A stretch of DNA of 59,852 nt from Fluviibacter sp048859965 (GCA_048859965.1 JBLIZO010000049.1:1-59852); one strand, 5' to 3'. Shown: positions 27,594-36,016, counted from the stretch's first letter. Notes: generated by a model from the sequence alone, not told the origin. Program-made: numbers and translations.

Positions 27594-28046
27594 TTATTTT
27601 TTCTTGCTCTTTTTGGGCGGCCGACCGGTTTTGACGCGCTCAACCTTTGACAGCAACGCGACCAAGGCACTGTCGGTCAGGCTGGCCAGATGTGCAAGAC
27701 CGGCACGCAGCACTTCTGACTTCTTGAATTCCTTACCCAGCTTGAGCGCACGTTTCTTGATGTCGCCGAGCAGCGCATGTTCATGCTTGGGGAAGGAAAA
27801 GCTGTCGCGCACCAGTTTGACCTTTTTCGAAGGCGTTGCATCAGCAACCACGGGTTTCATGACAACTGCCGCAGCCTTGGACGTCACGACTTTTTTGGCC
27901 ACCGTTTGAACCGGCGATTTTCTGCCTACGGGTCGCACCACGCTTTTCACGGCAACCGGGCTGGTCCGCGCTGTGCTTGCCGCGCGACGGACGGGAGTTT
28001 TACGAGCCGCAGCAGTCGCTGCCTTGGCCTTGGAAGGCGTAACCAT
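27594..28046 (-). CDS. Histone-H1-like basic protein with AT-hook-like tail
   Basis: A 150-residue very basic protein. The first 70 residues are Ala/Lys/Val/Pro/Thr-rich, like eukaryotic histone H1 tails. The second half is a predicted helical domain (SFSFPKHEHALLGDIKKRAL, then KLGKEFKKSEVLRAGLAHLA). It ends TGRPPKKSKKK, whose GRP core flanked by Lys resembles an AT-hook minor-groove binder. A nucleoid-associated role is inferred. GGAGAAG precedes the ATG. It is transcribed divergently from the CorA-like gene. Confidence 0.75.
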   Translation of the reverse strand: MVTPSKAKAATAAARKTPVRRAASTARTSPVAVKSVVRPVGRKSPVQTVAKKVVTSKAAAVVMKPVVADATPSKKVKLVRDSFSFPKHEHALLGDIKKRALKLGKEFKKSEVLRAGLAHLASLTDSALVALLSKVERVKTGRPPKKSKKK

Positions 28047-28188
28047 ATCTTCTCCATGAGTAACAACAAACGTTGCTGATTATGGCACGTAACCCACTGA
28101 TAAATGATGAAAATCGAACCCTGATGCCAAAGTAATATTGCTGCAACAAATTCTTCATAGATTCGGAGTTTTGCCCGAGATAGTCACC

Positions 28189-29214
28189 ATGGTTTTTGTA
28201 CCCCTCAATGCGTTAATCGACCCACTGCAAATTCCCGAGGATGGTGTTGTTTTCGCCTGGAGGATTACCGGCGAAGACTCTGGAGAGATTGCTGCCCATG
28301 AGGTAGAACACGCTTTGAGCAACCCCGATCAATCACTCTGGCTCCACCTGAATCTCTCGAATGCGCGTGTACAACGCTGGATCCGTCAGACACCCCACCT
28401 GCCGGAAACGCTGAAGGAGGCGATCCTTGACGAAGTGAGCCGCAGCCGGATGGAAACGATCGAGGAGTTCGGCGATGGCCTGATGATGGTTATGAATGAC
28501 TATCGCATTGGGTTGCAAAAAAGTGATGACGATGAGGAAACCGGAACGCTATGGGCCATTATGACCCCGTGCCTGATGCTCTCCCTGCGGGCACACCCGT
28601 TATTGACAACCGATACACTGCGCCATCGACTACGACAGCGCCGAATCAACCCGGAAAACATTGTGTCGCTGTATCACGAAATGATCGAAGAACGTGCCAA
28701 TCACCTGCGCCGCCGAACCGATCAACTCTCGGACGAAATGGATGCGCTCGAAGAAAATCTGCTCACCGGCGACCGCCTGCCCGAACATGAAGCGCTCGGT
28801 CGCTTACGGATCACCTGTAGCCGTCTGCGCCGACACTATGCACCAGAGCTCACCGCACTGCGTCGCCTGATTCGCCGCCGGCCAACCTGGTTCTCTGAAG
28901 ACGATGCCGATAAACTGCGTGAGCAGATCGACCTCCTCGCTTTCCTCGTCGATGAAGTGAACAACCTGCATGAACGCGCCAAGGTGTTGCAGGATGAACT
29001 CTCCGCTCATGTCGCAGAGTTCAACGCCAAAAACCTGCAGATCCTCTCGGTGATGACCGTCATCTTTTTACCGATGACACTGGTCACCGGTGTTATGGGC
29101 ATGAACATGGAGGACCTACCAGGACTGCAACATTCATTCTGGATCGTCATGCTTATCATGTTCGGTGCTGGCCTGGCCGTCTATCTCGGGCTCAAGGCAC
29201 GTCGCGTCGTGTAA
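28189..29214 (+). CDS. CorA/ZntB-family divalent cation transporter
   Basis: A 341-residue protein of the CorA superfamily, with a large cytoplasmic N-terminal funnel and two C-terminal transmembrane helices (about 278-300 and 312-333). The pore signature GMN is present in TGVMGMNMEDLPG. The long helix region with LRRRTDQLSDEMDALEENL and the shorter length fit the ZntB branch, which moves Zn2+ with protons. The open frame extends 17 codons upstream from a TTG; the ATG matches family start VFVPLNALIDP. It ends only a few bases before a PHO-box-like repeat. Confidence 0.87.
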   Translation: MVFVPLNALIDPLQIPEDGVVFAWRITGEDSGEIAAHEVEHALSNPDQSLWLHLNLSNARVQRWIRQTPHLPETLKEAILDEVSRSRMETIEEFGDGLMMVMNDYRIGLQKSDDDEETGTLWAIMTPCLMLSLRAHPLLTTDTLRHRLRQRRINPENIVSLYHEMIEERANHLRRRTDQLSDEMDALEENLLTGDRLPEHEALGRLRITCSRLRRHYAPELTALRRLIRRRPTWFSEDDADKLREQIDLLAFLVDEVNNLHERAKVLQDELSAHVAEFNAKNLQILSVMTVIFLPMTLVTGVMGMNMEDLPGLQHSFWIVMLIMFGAGLAVYLGLKARRVV

Positions 29215-29219
29215 CCAAT

Positions 29220-29237
29220 TCGTCATATTTTATTCAT
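29220..29237 (+). promoter_or_regulatory. Candidate PHO box upstream of the phosphoesterase
   Basis: TCGTCAT and TATTCAT are spaced 11 bases apart with an ATTT gap. The first half is identical to one half-site of the array at 32042-32085. The box ends only 12 bases before the first ATG. PhoB-dependent initiation would then begin near 29255-29260, which favours the GTG at 29274 as the true start. Confidence 0.4.
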
Positions 29238-29249
29238 CGCAGCTTAACG

Positions 29250-30092
29250 ATGCAGGCTTTTAATGCGTGCATCGTGCTTGAAGACAACATAAAACACTTT
29301 AGAACCATCTGGATCTCCGACATCCACCTGGGTACACGCGGCTGCCAGGCAAGCTATCTGCTTGATTTTCTGCGCAGCCATGAATCGGACACGCTGTATC
29401 TGGTAGGTGACATTGTTGACGGGTGGCATCTGAAAAAAGGCTGGTACTGGCCACAAACCCACAACGACGTTGTTCAGAAAATCCTGCGCAAAGGTCGCAA
29501 AGGGACACGTGTCATTTTCATCCCCGGCAATCACGACGAGAGCGTTCGACAATTTATCGGGCTGAACTTCGGCGACATTGAGGTCCAGGAAGATGCCATC
29601 CATACCCTCGCCAGCGGCAAACGGCTGTGGGTCACGCACGGTGATCTTTTCGACGGCGTCATGCAGCATGCACGCTGGCTCGCCTATGTCGGCGACAATG
29701 CATACAGCCTGGTTCTGTATCTCAACCGGTGGTTTAACGCTATTCGCATCAAACTGGGCTTTCCATACTGGTCACTGTCACAGTACCTCAAACACCAGGT
29801 CAAAAACGCCGTCAACTTTATCTCGGCATTTGAGCATGTCATGACTGAAGAAGCCAAACACCGGCAGTGCGATGGTGTCGTCTGTGGTCACATTCACAAG
29901 GCGGAAATTCGCGACATCAACGGCATTCTTTATTGCAATGATGGCGACTGGGTGGAAAGCCTCACGGCACTGGCCGAAGACCTCGAGGGTAACTTGCAGG
30001 TCATTCACTGGAACCGCCGCGTCGAAGCACCACTGAACCTGATCGGCCTGCACAAGGAATTTGCCGAGACCTCGACCTATGCCAATTCCTGA
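29250..30092 (+). CDS. Metallophosphoesterase, PlcP/LpxH-like
   Basis: A 280-residue calcineurin-like phosphoesterase of the COG2908 group. Metal-binding motifs are in order: SDIHLG (about residue 23), GDIVDGW, GNHDES, THGD and CGHIHKAE. The family includes LpxH, but classical LpxH is about 240 residues. Longer members that sit next to a glycosyltransferase include PlcP, a phospholipase C induced by phosphate starvation in alphaproteobacteria. The neighbours here (GT4 transferase 19 bases downstream, dgkA, PHO box) favour a PlcP-like role releasing diacylglycerol. That is an inference. The start could be GTG 29274. Confidence 0.85.
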   Translation: MQAFNACIVLEDNIKHFRTIWISDIHLGTRGCQASYLLDFLRSHESDTLYLVGDIVDGWHLKKGWYWPQTHNDVVQKILRKGRKGTRVIFIPGNHDESVRQFIGLNFGDIEVQEDAIHTLASGKRLWVTHGDLFDGVMQHARWLAYVGDNAYSLVLYLNRWFNAIRIKLGFPYWSLSQYLKHQVKNAVNFISAFEHVMTEEAKHRQCDGVVCGHIHKAEIRDINGILYCNDGDWVESLTALAEDLEGNLQVIHWNRRVEAPLNLIGLHKEFAETSTYANS

Positions 30093-30111
30093 TATTTATG
30101 GAGCGACCATC

Positions 30112-31125
30112 ATGCGCATCATGATCGTGACAGACGCCTGGTCCCCCCAGGTAAACGGTGTCGTGCGAACCATCAAGTCGACCCGCCGTGAACTGGAAAA
30201 CATGGGTCACACGGTTGATATTCTGACACCGCTGGAATTCAAAACCCTGCCTTGTCCGACCTACCCCGACATACGCCTATCGCTGGCAGCCAGAGCGCAG
30301 ACACACAAACGCATCGAAACATTCGACCCAGACGCCCTGCATATTGCCACGGAAGGCCCTCTGGGTCTGGCCGCACGCCGCTGGGCGATCAAGCATGGCT
30401 TCCCCTATACAACGGCGTATCACACCCGTTTTCCAGAGTATGTACATGCCCGATTCCGGGTGCCACTAAGCTGGACGTATCGTTATCTGCGCTGGTTTCA
30501 TGGCAAAGCCAAGGCGATCATGGCGCCAACCCATGTGGTTAAAAAGGATTTGGAAGCGCACGGTTTCTCTAATGTGGTCCTCTGGGGACGCGGCGTTGAA
30601 CTGGATATCTTCTACCCGCAGGACGTGCGTCGACTCGACTCGCGCCCACCGATCTTTCTCTATGTCGGCCGCGTCGCGGTCGAGAAGAATATTGAGGCAT
30701 TTCTCGACCTTGATCTCCCCGGTTCAAAATGGGTCGTCGGCGAAGGTCCGTCGTTGCCCGGGCTACGTACGAAATACCCGGATGTCCATTTTATGGGTGT
30801 CCTTGCTCAAAACGATCTCGCCGAGATCTATTCGTCAGCGGACGTATTTGTTTTCCCCAGCAAAACCGATACCTTTGGCCTGGTGCTACTGGAGGCGATG
30901 GCGTGCGGTCTGCCGGTTGCCGCTTACCCGGTAACAGGCCCGCTGGATGTCATTGGTGACAGCAAAGGCGGCGCACTGAATCACGACCTGCGTCAGGCCT
31001 GCCTGGACGCCCTCGATCTCAATCGCGAAGACGCACGAATCCACGCGCAACAATATTCCTGGAAAGCAGCCACCTTGCAGTTTCTGAATGGCATTCACCC
31101 ACGCAAGTCGGCGGTGCGCGTCTAA
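30112..31125 (+). CDS. GT4-family glycosyltransferase
   Basis: A 337-residue GT-B retaining glycosyltransferase. N-terminal MRIMIVTDAWSPQVNGVVRT is the acceptor-domain glycine loop. The C-terminal nucleotide-sugar domain has LYVGRVAVEKNIEAFL and SKTDTFGLVLLEAMACGLPV, where an Asp replaces the first Glu of the EX7E pair. Close relatives glycosylate diacylglycerol or phosphatidylinositol. The start at 30112 has GGAG eight bases upstream. It lies between the phosphoesterase and dgkA, whose start overlaps its stop by one base, so a lipid acceptor such as diacylglycerol is inferred, parallel to the PlcP-Agt pair. Confidence 0.87.
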   Translation: MRIMIVTDAWSPQVNGVVRTIKSTRRELENMGHTVDILTPLEFKTLPCPTYPDIRLSLAARAQTHKRIETFDPDALHIATEGPLGLAARRWAIKHGFPYTTAYHTRFPEYVHARFRVPLSWTYRYLRWFHGKAKAIMAPTHVVKKDLEAHGFSNVVLWGRGVELDIFYPQDVRRLDSRPPIFLYVGRVAVEKNIEAFLDLDLPGSKWVVGEGPSLPGLRTKYPDVHFMGVLAQNDLAEIYSSADVFVFPSKTDTFGLVLLEAMACGLPVAAYPVTGPLDVIGDSKGGALNHDLRQACLDALDLNREDARIHAQQYSWKAATLQFLNGIHPRKSAVRV

Positions 31126-31532
31126 TGCAACACACCGTGCCGGATTATGACCCAAAGCAGAATCCTCACAAGGTTCATCGCGGGTTAAAACGTGTAGTTA
31201 TGGCAACCACCCACGCTCTCGACGGTTTACATTTCGCCCTCCGGGAAGAAAGCGCCTTCCGGCAGGAACTACTCCTGGCCGCACTGATGGCGCCGTGGGC
31301 ATTTGTCGTTGACTTCAACACCGAAGAGCGGATCCTGCTGTTGGGTGCGCTCATCCTGGTGCTGGTGATCGAACTTCTCAACTCCGGGATCGAAGCCACC
31401 GTGGACCGTATATCATTTCAGAGGCACAGCCTCTCCCAACGTGCCAAAGACTACGGCAGCGCTGCTGTCTTTCTGGCACTGCTGCTTTGCGGCGCCATCT
31501 GGTGCGCTCTTTTTATCACTCATCTGCTTTAA
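31125..31532 (+). CDS. dgkA: Diacylglycerol kinase DgkA
   Basis: A 135-residue trimeric membrane kinase that phosphorylates diacylglycerol to phosphatidic acid. The active-site segments are intact: REESAFRQEL at the start of the first surface helix and ELLNSGIEATVDRI in the second transmembrane helix, plus AKDYGSAAV in the third. The TAATG overlap with the glycosyltransferase gene implies coupled translation. In this operon it would compete with the transferase for diacylglycerol released by the phosphoesterase (inference). Confidence 0.94.
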   Translation: MQHTVPDYDPKQNPHKVHRGLKRVVMATTHALDGLHFALREESAFRQELLLAALMAPWAFVVDFNTEERILLLGALILVLVIELLNSGIEATVDRISFQRHSLSQRAKDYGSAAVFLALLLCGAIWCALFITHLL

Positions 31533-31545
31533 GACCGGCAACATC

Positions 31546-32040
31546 ATGAATCTGATTCTCTGGCGCCATGCCGAAGCCATCGATCTCGGCATTCCCGTCA
31601 CCCCCGGCAGCAAGCGTGACCTTGAACGCGCGCTCACGGACCGCGGCCAACAACAGGCCAAGGCTACTGCCCAATGGCTTGCTAAAAACGTCAAGCGCAA
31701 GCTACGGGTTATCTGCAGCCCGGCATTACGCGCCACGCAGACAGCGCATGCCTATACCGATAAATTCGAAATCATCGATGCCCTGAACCCCCTGGCTGAT
31801 GCCAGCCACGTTCTCGGCGCCATCGACTGGCCACAGGGCAACGATGTGCTGGTGATCGGTCATCAACCTTGGATTGGGCGGGTCGCCAGCCTCTTGCTGG
31901 CAGGGAACGAGCAGAGCTGGTCGGTTAAAAAATCGGCGGTCTGGTGGCTAACGCATCGTGTCCGTCAGCAGGAAGAACAAGAACGCGCCCAAACCGTGCT
32001 TCGCCTTGTGCTCCCACCCGATCTCATCAGCAAAAACTGA
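31546..32040 (+). CDS. sixA: Phosphohistidine phosphatase SixA
   Basis: A 164-residue histidine phosphatase that removes phosphate from phosphohistidine in phosphorelay or PTS proteins. The RHG-type motif appears as LWRHAEA at the N-terminus, and the second catalytic His is in VIGHQPWIG. The open frame extends into dgkA, but the ATG at 31546 gives the family N-terminus MNLILWRHAEA. It is 13 bases after dgkA, last of that unit. The PHO-box-like array begins immediately after its stop. Confidence 0.9.
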   Translation: MNLILWRHAEAIDLGIPVTPGSKRDLERALTDRGQQQAKATAQWLAKNVKRKLRVICSPALRATQTAHAYTDKFEIIDALNPLADASHVLGAIDWPQGNDVLVIGHQPWIGRVASLLLAGNEQSWSVKKSAVWWLTHRVRQQEEQERAQTVLRLVLPPDLISKN

Positions 32041-32041
32041 T

Positions 32042-32085
32042 TCTTCATCGTCCTGTCACCGATTCTTCATTGTCTCGTCATTTAT
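32042..32085 (+). promoter_or_regulatory. Tandem PHO-box array (four half-sites)
   Basis: Four heptamers, TCTTCAT, CTGTCAC, TCTTCAT and TCGTCAT, begin exactly 11 bases apart at 32042, 32053, 32064 and 32075, each followed by a four-base gap. This is the geometry of two adjacent PhoB boxes. A possible -10 (TTTAAA, 32090-32095) follows. The array lies 55 bases before the OlsB-like gene. Confidence 0.65.
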
Positions 32086-32140
32086 CGCATTTAAAGTCGG
32101 CTGCATTCCCCGAACGACGATAAACGATTAAAGGATAACG

Positions 32141-32947
32141 ATGAGCGATAAGATGCCTGGCCTTGGGGAGCATTCGCTTCACCCTGGACATAGCGATAGC
32201 CAAACGACCCCTGGGCGCGCCCTTCAACCTTCACTGGTTATTTCGTGGGCACGTCATCAGGATGAGGTCGAGGAGGCTCAACGCCTGCGTTACAAGGTCT
32301 TCGTTGAGGAGATGGGTGCCTGTTTACCCAAAGCCAAGGCAGGGCTGGATCAAGACCTGTTCGATCACTGGTGTGACCATCTCCTCGTGCGTGATGAAGA
32401 AACATTGCGTGTTGTTGGCACCTACCGCGTACTTACCCCACACAAGGCCGCACAGCTCGGCAGCCTGTACTCGGAAAACGAATTTGATCTGACCCGGTTG
32501 GCGCATCTTCGTCCGAAAATGGTCGAACTGGGCCGCTCCTGTGTGCACCAGGACTATCGGAGTGGTCACGTCATCATGGCGCTGTGGCGTGGTCTCGGCC
32601 AGTATATGCAGCAGGGCGGCTACGACACGATGCTGGGATGTGCCAGCGTCTCCATCGCCGATGGTGGTCACTGCGCAGCCAGCCTGTATCGTCAATTCAG
32701 CCAGAGCTCGATCGCATCGGTCGAATACCGTACCTTTCCACGTCTCGCTCTACCGATCGAAAGCCTCAATCAGCAACTGACGGTCGAGCCGCCGCCGCTG
32801 GTTAAAGGCTATCTACGGCTCGGCGCCAAAATCTGTGGTGCGCCGGCCTGGGACCCTGATTTCAATACGGCCGATTTCCTGACACTGCTCCGCCTCAGCG
32901 ACATTCATCCACGCTACGCCAGGCACTTCCTCGGTAAAACGCCCTAA
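32141..32947 (+). CDS. OlsB-like N-acyltransferase (GNAT)
   Basis: A 268-residue member of the acyltransferase family that includes OlsB, the ornithine N-acyltransferase of ornithine-lipid synthesis, and hemolysin-like proteins. The family core is visible: AQRLRYKVFVEEMGACLP, LDQDLFDHWCDHLLVRD, VVGTYRVLTP, and ELGRSCVHQDYRSGHVIMAL (about residues 128-147). AAAGGA precedes the ATG. The tandem PHO boxes upstream fit induction of ornithine or another N-acyl amino-acid lipid under phosphate limitation. No OlsA partner lies adjacent; a PlsC-type gene is at 54462. Exact substrate is unproven. Confidence 0.83.
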   Translation: MSDKMPGLGEHSLHPGHSDSQTTPGRALQPSLVISWARHQDEVEEAQRLRYKVFVEEMGACLPKAKAGLDQDLFDHWCDHLLVRDEETLRVVGTYRVLTPHKAAQLGSLYSENEFDLTRLAHLRPKMVELGRSCVHQDYRSGHVIMALWRGLGQYMQQGGYDTMLGCASVSIADGGHCAASLYRQFSQSSIASVEYRTFPRLALPIESLNQQLTVEPPPLVKGYLRLGAKICGAPAWDPDFNTADFLTLLRLSDIHPRYARHFLGKTP

Positions 32948-33019
32948 GTGCTGCCGCAGATGGATTGATTCCCTGGTGCGATCAGCGTAACCTTAGTCCA
33001 CCAACAGCTTGCAACACGC

Positions 33020-33039
33020 TGAAATTTAACAAAATTTCA
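33020..33039. repeat. Perfect inverted repeat before the CYTH/CHAD gene
   Basis: TGAAATTT and AAATTTCA flank a four-base spacer, eight bases before the start codon. It could be an operator or an mRNA hairpin masking the weak ribosome-binding site. Confidence 0.55.
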
Positions 33040-33047
33040 ACAGCCAT

Positions 33048-34505
33048 ATGACCGCACCGCAAACGCTCCGGCTCAGCCTTGACCCCGCTGACATCGCGCG
33101 CCTTACGCAACATCCTTTGCTGAATACCGCCCCCAAGCGTCGCCGGGTTCATCAAACCTGTTTCGACACCGCTGAATACACACTCAACGGTTTGGGTCTG
33201 ATGGTTGAAGAAACGCGTATCCTGCGCAAAACAACGCTCTCCGTACGCGAAAAGGCAGACAAAGGTCATGCGTGGTCCGCGCCGACAACGCAGGGGAGTT
33301 TTGATTTCGCGACACTGATCGACACACCGGAGATGGCGGAACAACTCGTCCAACTCGCTCCCGCACTGATGCCGCTCTACACCATCGACGTGGGACAGCG
33401 TCTGTGGTCCGTACAGATCCGCAGCGCTCAGGTTGATATCATTCTTGAAGATGGCACGCTCACTACCGGGACCGATTCTGGGGAGCAATCCACCCGGCTC
33501 TGCGAGCTTGAACTCCGTCTGAACAATGGACAGCCCGCCGCCCTCTACGGTGTCGCGCGCTTACTCAGTCGCCAACTACGCCTGCACCCGATCGCAGACA
33601 CCCTGGCGCAACGCGCGATCGCGTTCAATAACGGCGAGCAGCAGAAGCCGGCCAAGGCCAAACGGGTGAAAATCGACCCGAAGCGCTCTGTTGTCAGCGT
33701 CTTCAAACAGATCTCTTGGCTCTGCCTGGATCAGCTTCAAGCCAATGAAGCGGGGGTTTTTAGTCCCGCCAATATCGAATACATTCATCAGGCTCGCGTG
33801 TCGCTTCGCCGCCTACGTACCGCGCTGCGTCTCTTCAATAGTTCGCTGCCACCTGGCTTCAGCGATAAGTGGAGTCAGGCATGGCGCGATGTGGGTGAGC
33901 AACTCGGCAATGCACGTAACTGGGATGTCTTCTGCAGCGAGATACTGCCTACGATCGCGGCGGATCTTGGTGATCACCCCGACGTACATCATCTGAAAGA
34001 TTTTGCGATACAAAAATGCAATGAAGCCCACAAGGAAACGCAACACTGGTTGCGCGGTCGCCGTTACAGTCTAACCATGATCGCCTTCTGCGAAGCTTTG
34101 CTCACACTCCCCGAACAGAAGGGCGAGCGCATCGACAACTTTGCCGATAAAGCACTCAAGAAACGCCACAAGAGTTTCTGCCGTGGCGCGCGCATCGCCC
34201 ACACACTGTCAGCCGAAGAACGCCACGAGGTACGCATCGAACTCAAGAAACTGCGTTACACCCTGGATTTCTTCGAAAGTCTTTACGGACAGAAGCAACT
34301 ACAGCCCTTCCTGGAAGGTCTGGCCGAAACCCAGGAGCTGCTTGGCCACATGAATGACCTCGCCACCGCTGAGATTCTTTTGGCGGCTCGCCCGGGCAGC
34401 CTTTTCGATCTGCCGGTTGCCTGGACTCGAGGCCGTATGAGCGCTTACATTGAGATGCTGCCCAGCGCGCTCAAGCCCGTGCTCGCTGCCAAAACGCCTT
34501 GGTAA
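33048..34505 (+). CDS. CYTH-like/CHAD domain protein
   Basis: A 485-residue protein joining an N-terminal CYTH-like triphosphate-tunnel fold (about 1-200) to a C-terminal CHAD domain (about 215-480). CHAD helices carry the conserved His/Arg/Lys pattern: YIHQARVSLRRLRTALRLF and RHEVRIELKKLRYTLDFFE, known to bind polyphosphate. The CYTH part has lost the ExExK motif (LRLSL in its place) and the next basic strand, while CELELRL remains. It is therefore probably not an active triphosphatase. It follows the PHO-linked OlsB-like gene. Confidence 0.88.
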   Translation: MTAPQTLRLSLDPADIARLTQHPLLNTAPKRRRVHQTCFDTAEYTLNGLGLMVEETRILRKTTLSVREKADKGHAWSAPTTQGSFDFATLIDTPEMAEQLVQLAPALMPLYTIDVGQRLWSVQIRSAQVDIILEDGTLTTGTDSGEQSTRLCELELRLNNGQPAALYGVARLLSRQLRLHPIADTLAQRAIAFNNGEQQKPAKAKRVKIDPKRSVVSVFKQISWLCLDQLQANEAGVFSPANIEYIHQARVSLRRLRTALRLFNSSLPPGFSDKWSQAWRDVGEQLGNARNWDVFCSEILPTIAADLGDHPDVHHLKDFAIQKCNEAHKETQHWLRGRRYSLTMIAFCEALLTLPEQKGERIDNFADKALKKRHKSFCRGARIAHTLSAEERHEVRIELKKLRYTLDFFESLYGQKQLQPFLEGLAETQELLGHMNDLATAEILLAARPGSLFDLPVAWTRGRMSAYIEMLPSALKPVLAAKTPW

Positions 34506-34522
34506 CTCACACTGCCAACGTA

Positions 34523-35950
34523 TCAGAACGATATGTTCGTTCGCACGCCGAACACAAGGGCATTGTTGATGGGTAGCTGGCTATTCTGCGGTTGCGGTGC
34601 CCGTGCACCGGGATTAACCACGTATACCATGAAGGGCTGTATTGCCAGCCACGGCGAGACCACGGCCTGATAGTCAAACTCAATGAACGACTCGTAGTTC
34701 GGAATTGGTTGGTTGATGCCCTGGTAGGCATTCTGATATTTCACGTTATTGACGTACGCACTGCTCATGTTCATGTAGCCGACACCGAGCGCCGTCTGAT
34801 CCAACGGTCGGCCATCGATCAAACCTTTGTAGCTTACGCCGCCTTCGAAAAACCAGTTGACCTGGTTACGATTATTCTGCGGGCTCACGTGAAAACTTCC
34901 GAAGACATTGGGTCCCTGCTCATCTGTATTCGCATCACGCCAGATCGCCTGGTCGAAACTCGCATACAGAGAATAGTTGCCCTTGAAACTCTGCGGCGGC
35001 GCACCGCTCTCTGCCGCCAAAGGCTGACCATCATTGGCCATGCTGAGGCTATCGAAGCGCTGCGAGTTATACCAGCCACCCAACTTGTAAACACCGGGCA
35101 TCCTGCCATCACCACGACCGCGCGGATTCAGGTTATAGGCTCCCTCCAAAAAACTCAATACACCATTACCTAAAGGGAAATCGAGCCCTGTCGTATTACC
35201 TTGGGGATTCTTCCCTGTCGGGTTGCCGTTGAATACGGCCCCCTGAAAGGTCCATGTTGAATTGGGCGTAATGACGACTTGTGCGGCAGGTACGGAGTTC
35301 GGATAGGTCGGGCCGGACCCCGGCAGATTCTGCGCCCAGATTGCCGGCCAGCCCCAGGTGCTGTTCACCATGAATGCTGACGAGGCGATCGTATTGAAAT
35401 TCAGATCGGCTTCGATCTGCCCCAGTTTCACGGCGAGAACATCGTCAAAGAATTTCTGCTGAATCCAGAATTCACCCATCTTCGTTCCTGCCGGCGCATA
35501 CTCGGTATTGGTCACCGTCATGATGTTCTGCAAGTTCGTCTGAGTCAGCCCTTTGCCCTGAACAACATAGGCGGCCGCATGCGCCGATAAACCGGGCAAC
35601 CCCATGAGCTTGCCCAAATCCATATCGATCTGTGGCTGGAACAACCCATCGTATTGGATACCACGCTTCACGCCACCATTCACATTACCCAACACATCCG
35701 AGGTCTGGGTCAGCGTGAACACCACGCCCCGTTCTTCGAGCCTGCTGCGCAACCCGCCCCAGTCTCCTGACAACGAAGGTCGCATAAAAAATCCATCCGG
35801 GTCTTCGCCCGTCTGAGCATCTGCAACGGCTGGCGGCATCACAACCAGCAGTGTCAATGCGACAACGGCAAAGAAAAATAATCGTGGACTGGCCAATCTG
35901 TATCCGCTCGAACAGATGACCAAACCGGCGTTGGCCTTCTCAATCACCAT
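34523..35950 (-). CDS. OprB-family carbohydrate porin
   Basis: A 475-residue outer-membrane porin of the carbohydrate-selective OprB family. After a signal peptide (about residues 20-45, ending VADA), the mature protein starts with the family hallmark SLSGDWGGLRSRLEERGV. LFQPQIDMDLGKLMGLPGLS and IWAQNLPGSG also match the family. The last residue is Phe, as required for Bam-mediated insertion. It is convergent with the CYTH/CHAD gene (18 bases apart) and divergent from another OprB-type porin. Confidence 0.88.
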   Translation of the reverse strand: MVIEKANAGLVICSSGYRLASPRLFFFAVVALTLLVVMPPAVADAQTGEDPDGFFMRPSLSGDWGGLRSRLEERGVVFTLTQTSDVLGNVNGGVKRGIQYDGLFQPQIDMDLGKLMGLPGLSAHAAAYVVQGKGLTQTNLQNIMTVTNTEYAPAGTKMGEFWIQQKFFDDVLAVKLGQIEADLNFNTIASSAFMVNSTWGWPAIWAQNLPGSGPTYPNSVPAAQVVITPNSTWTFQGAVFNGNPTGKNPQGNTTGLDFPLGNGVLSFLEGAYNLNPRGRGDGRMPGVYKLGGWYNSQRFDSLSMANDGQPLAAESGAPPQSFKGNYSLYASFDQAIWRDANTDEQGPNVFGSFHVSPQNNRNQVNWFFEGGVSYKGLIDGRPLDQTALGVGYMNMSSAYVNNVKYQNAYQGINQPIPNYESFIEFDYQAVVSPWLAIQPFMVYVVNPGARAPQPQNSQLPINNALVFGVRTNISF

Positions 35951-35993
35951 GCTAGACAGCCAACGCTACTTTTTTATGACAAAGGCCCGTAAC

Positions 35994-36016
35994 TGGGCAA
36001 AAAAACAACGCCCAGC
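35994..36016. repeat. Inverted repeat between the two porin genes
   Basis: CTGGGC and GCCCAG flank an 11-base A-rich spacer in the 160-base divergent region. This may be an operator for a regulator controlling both porins, or simply a hairpin. Confidence 0.4.
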
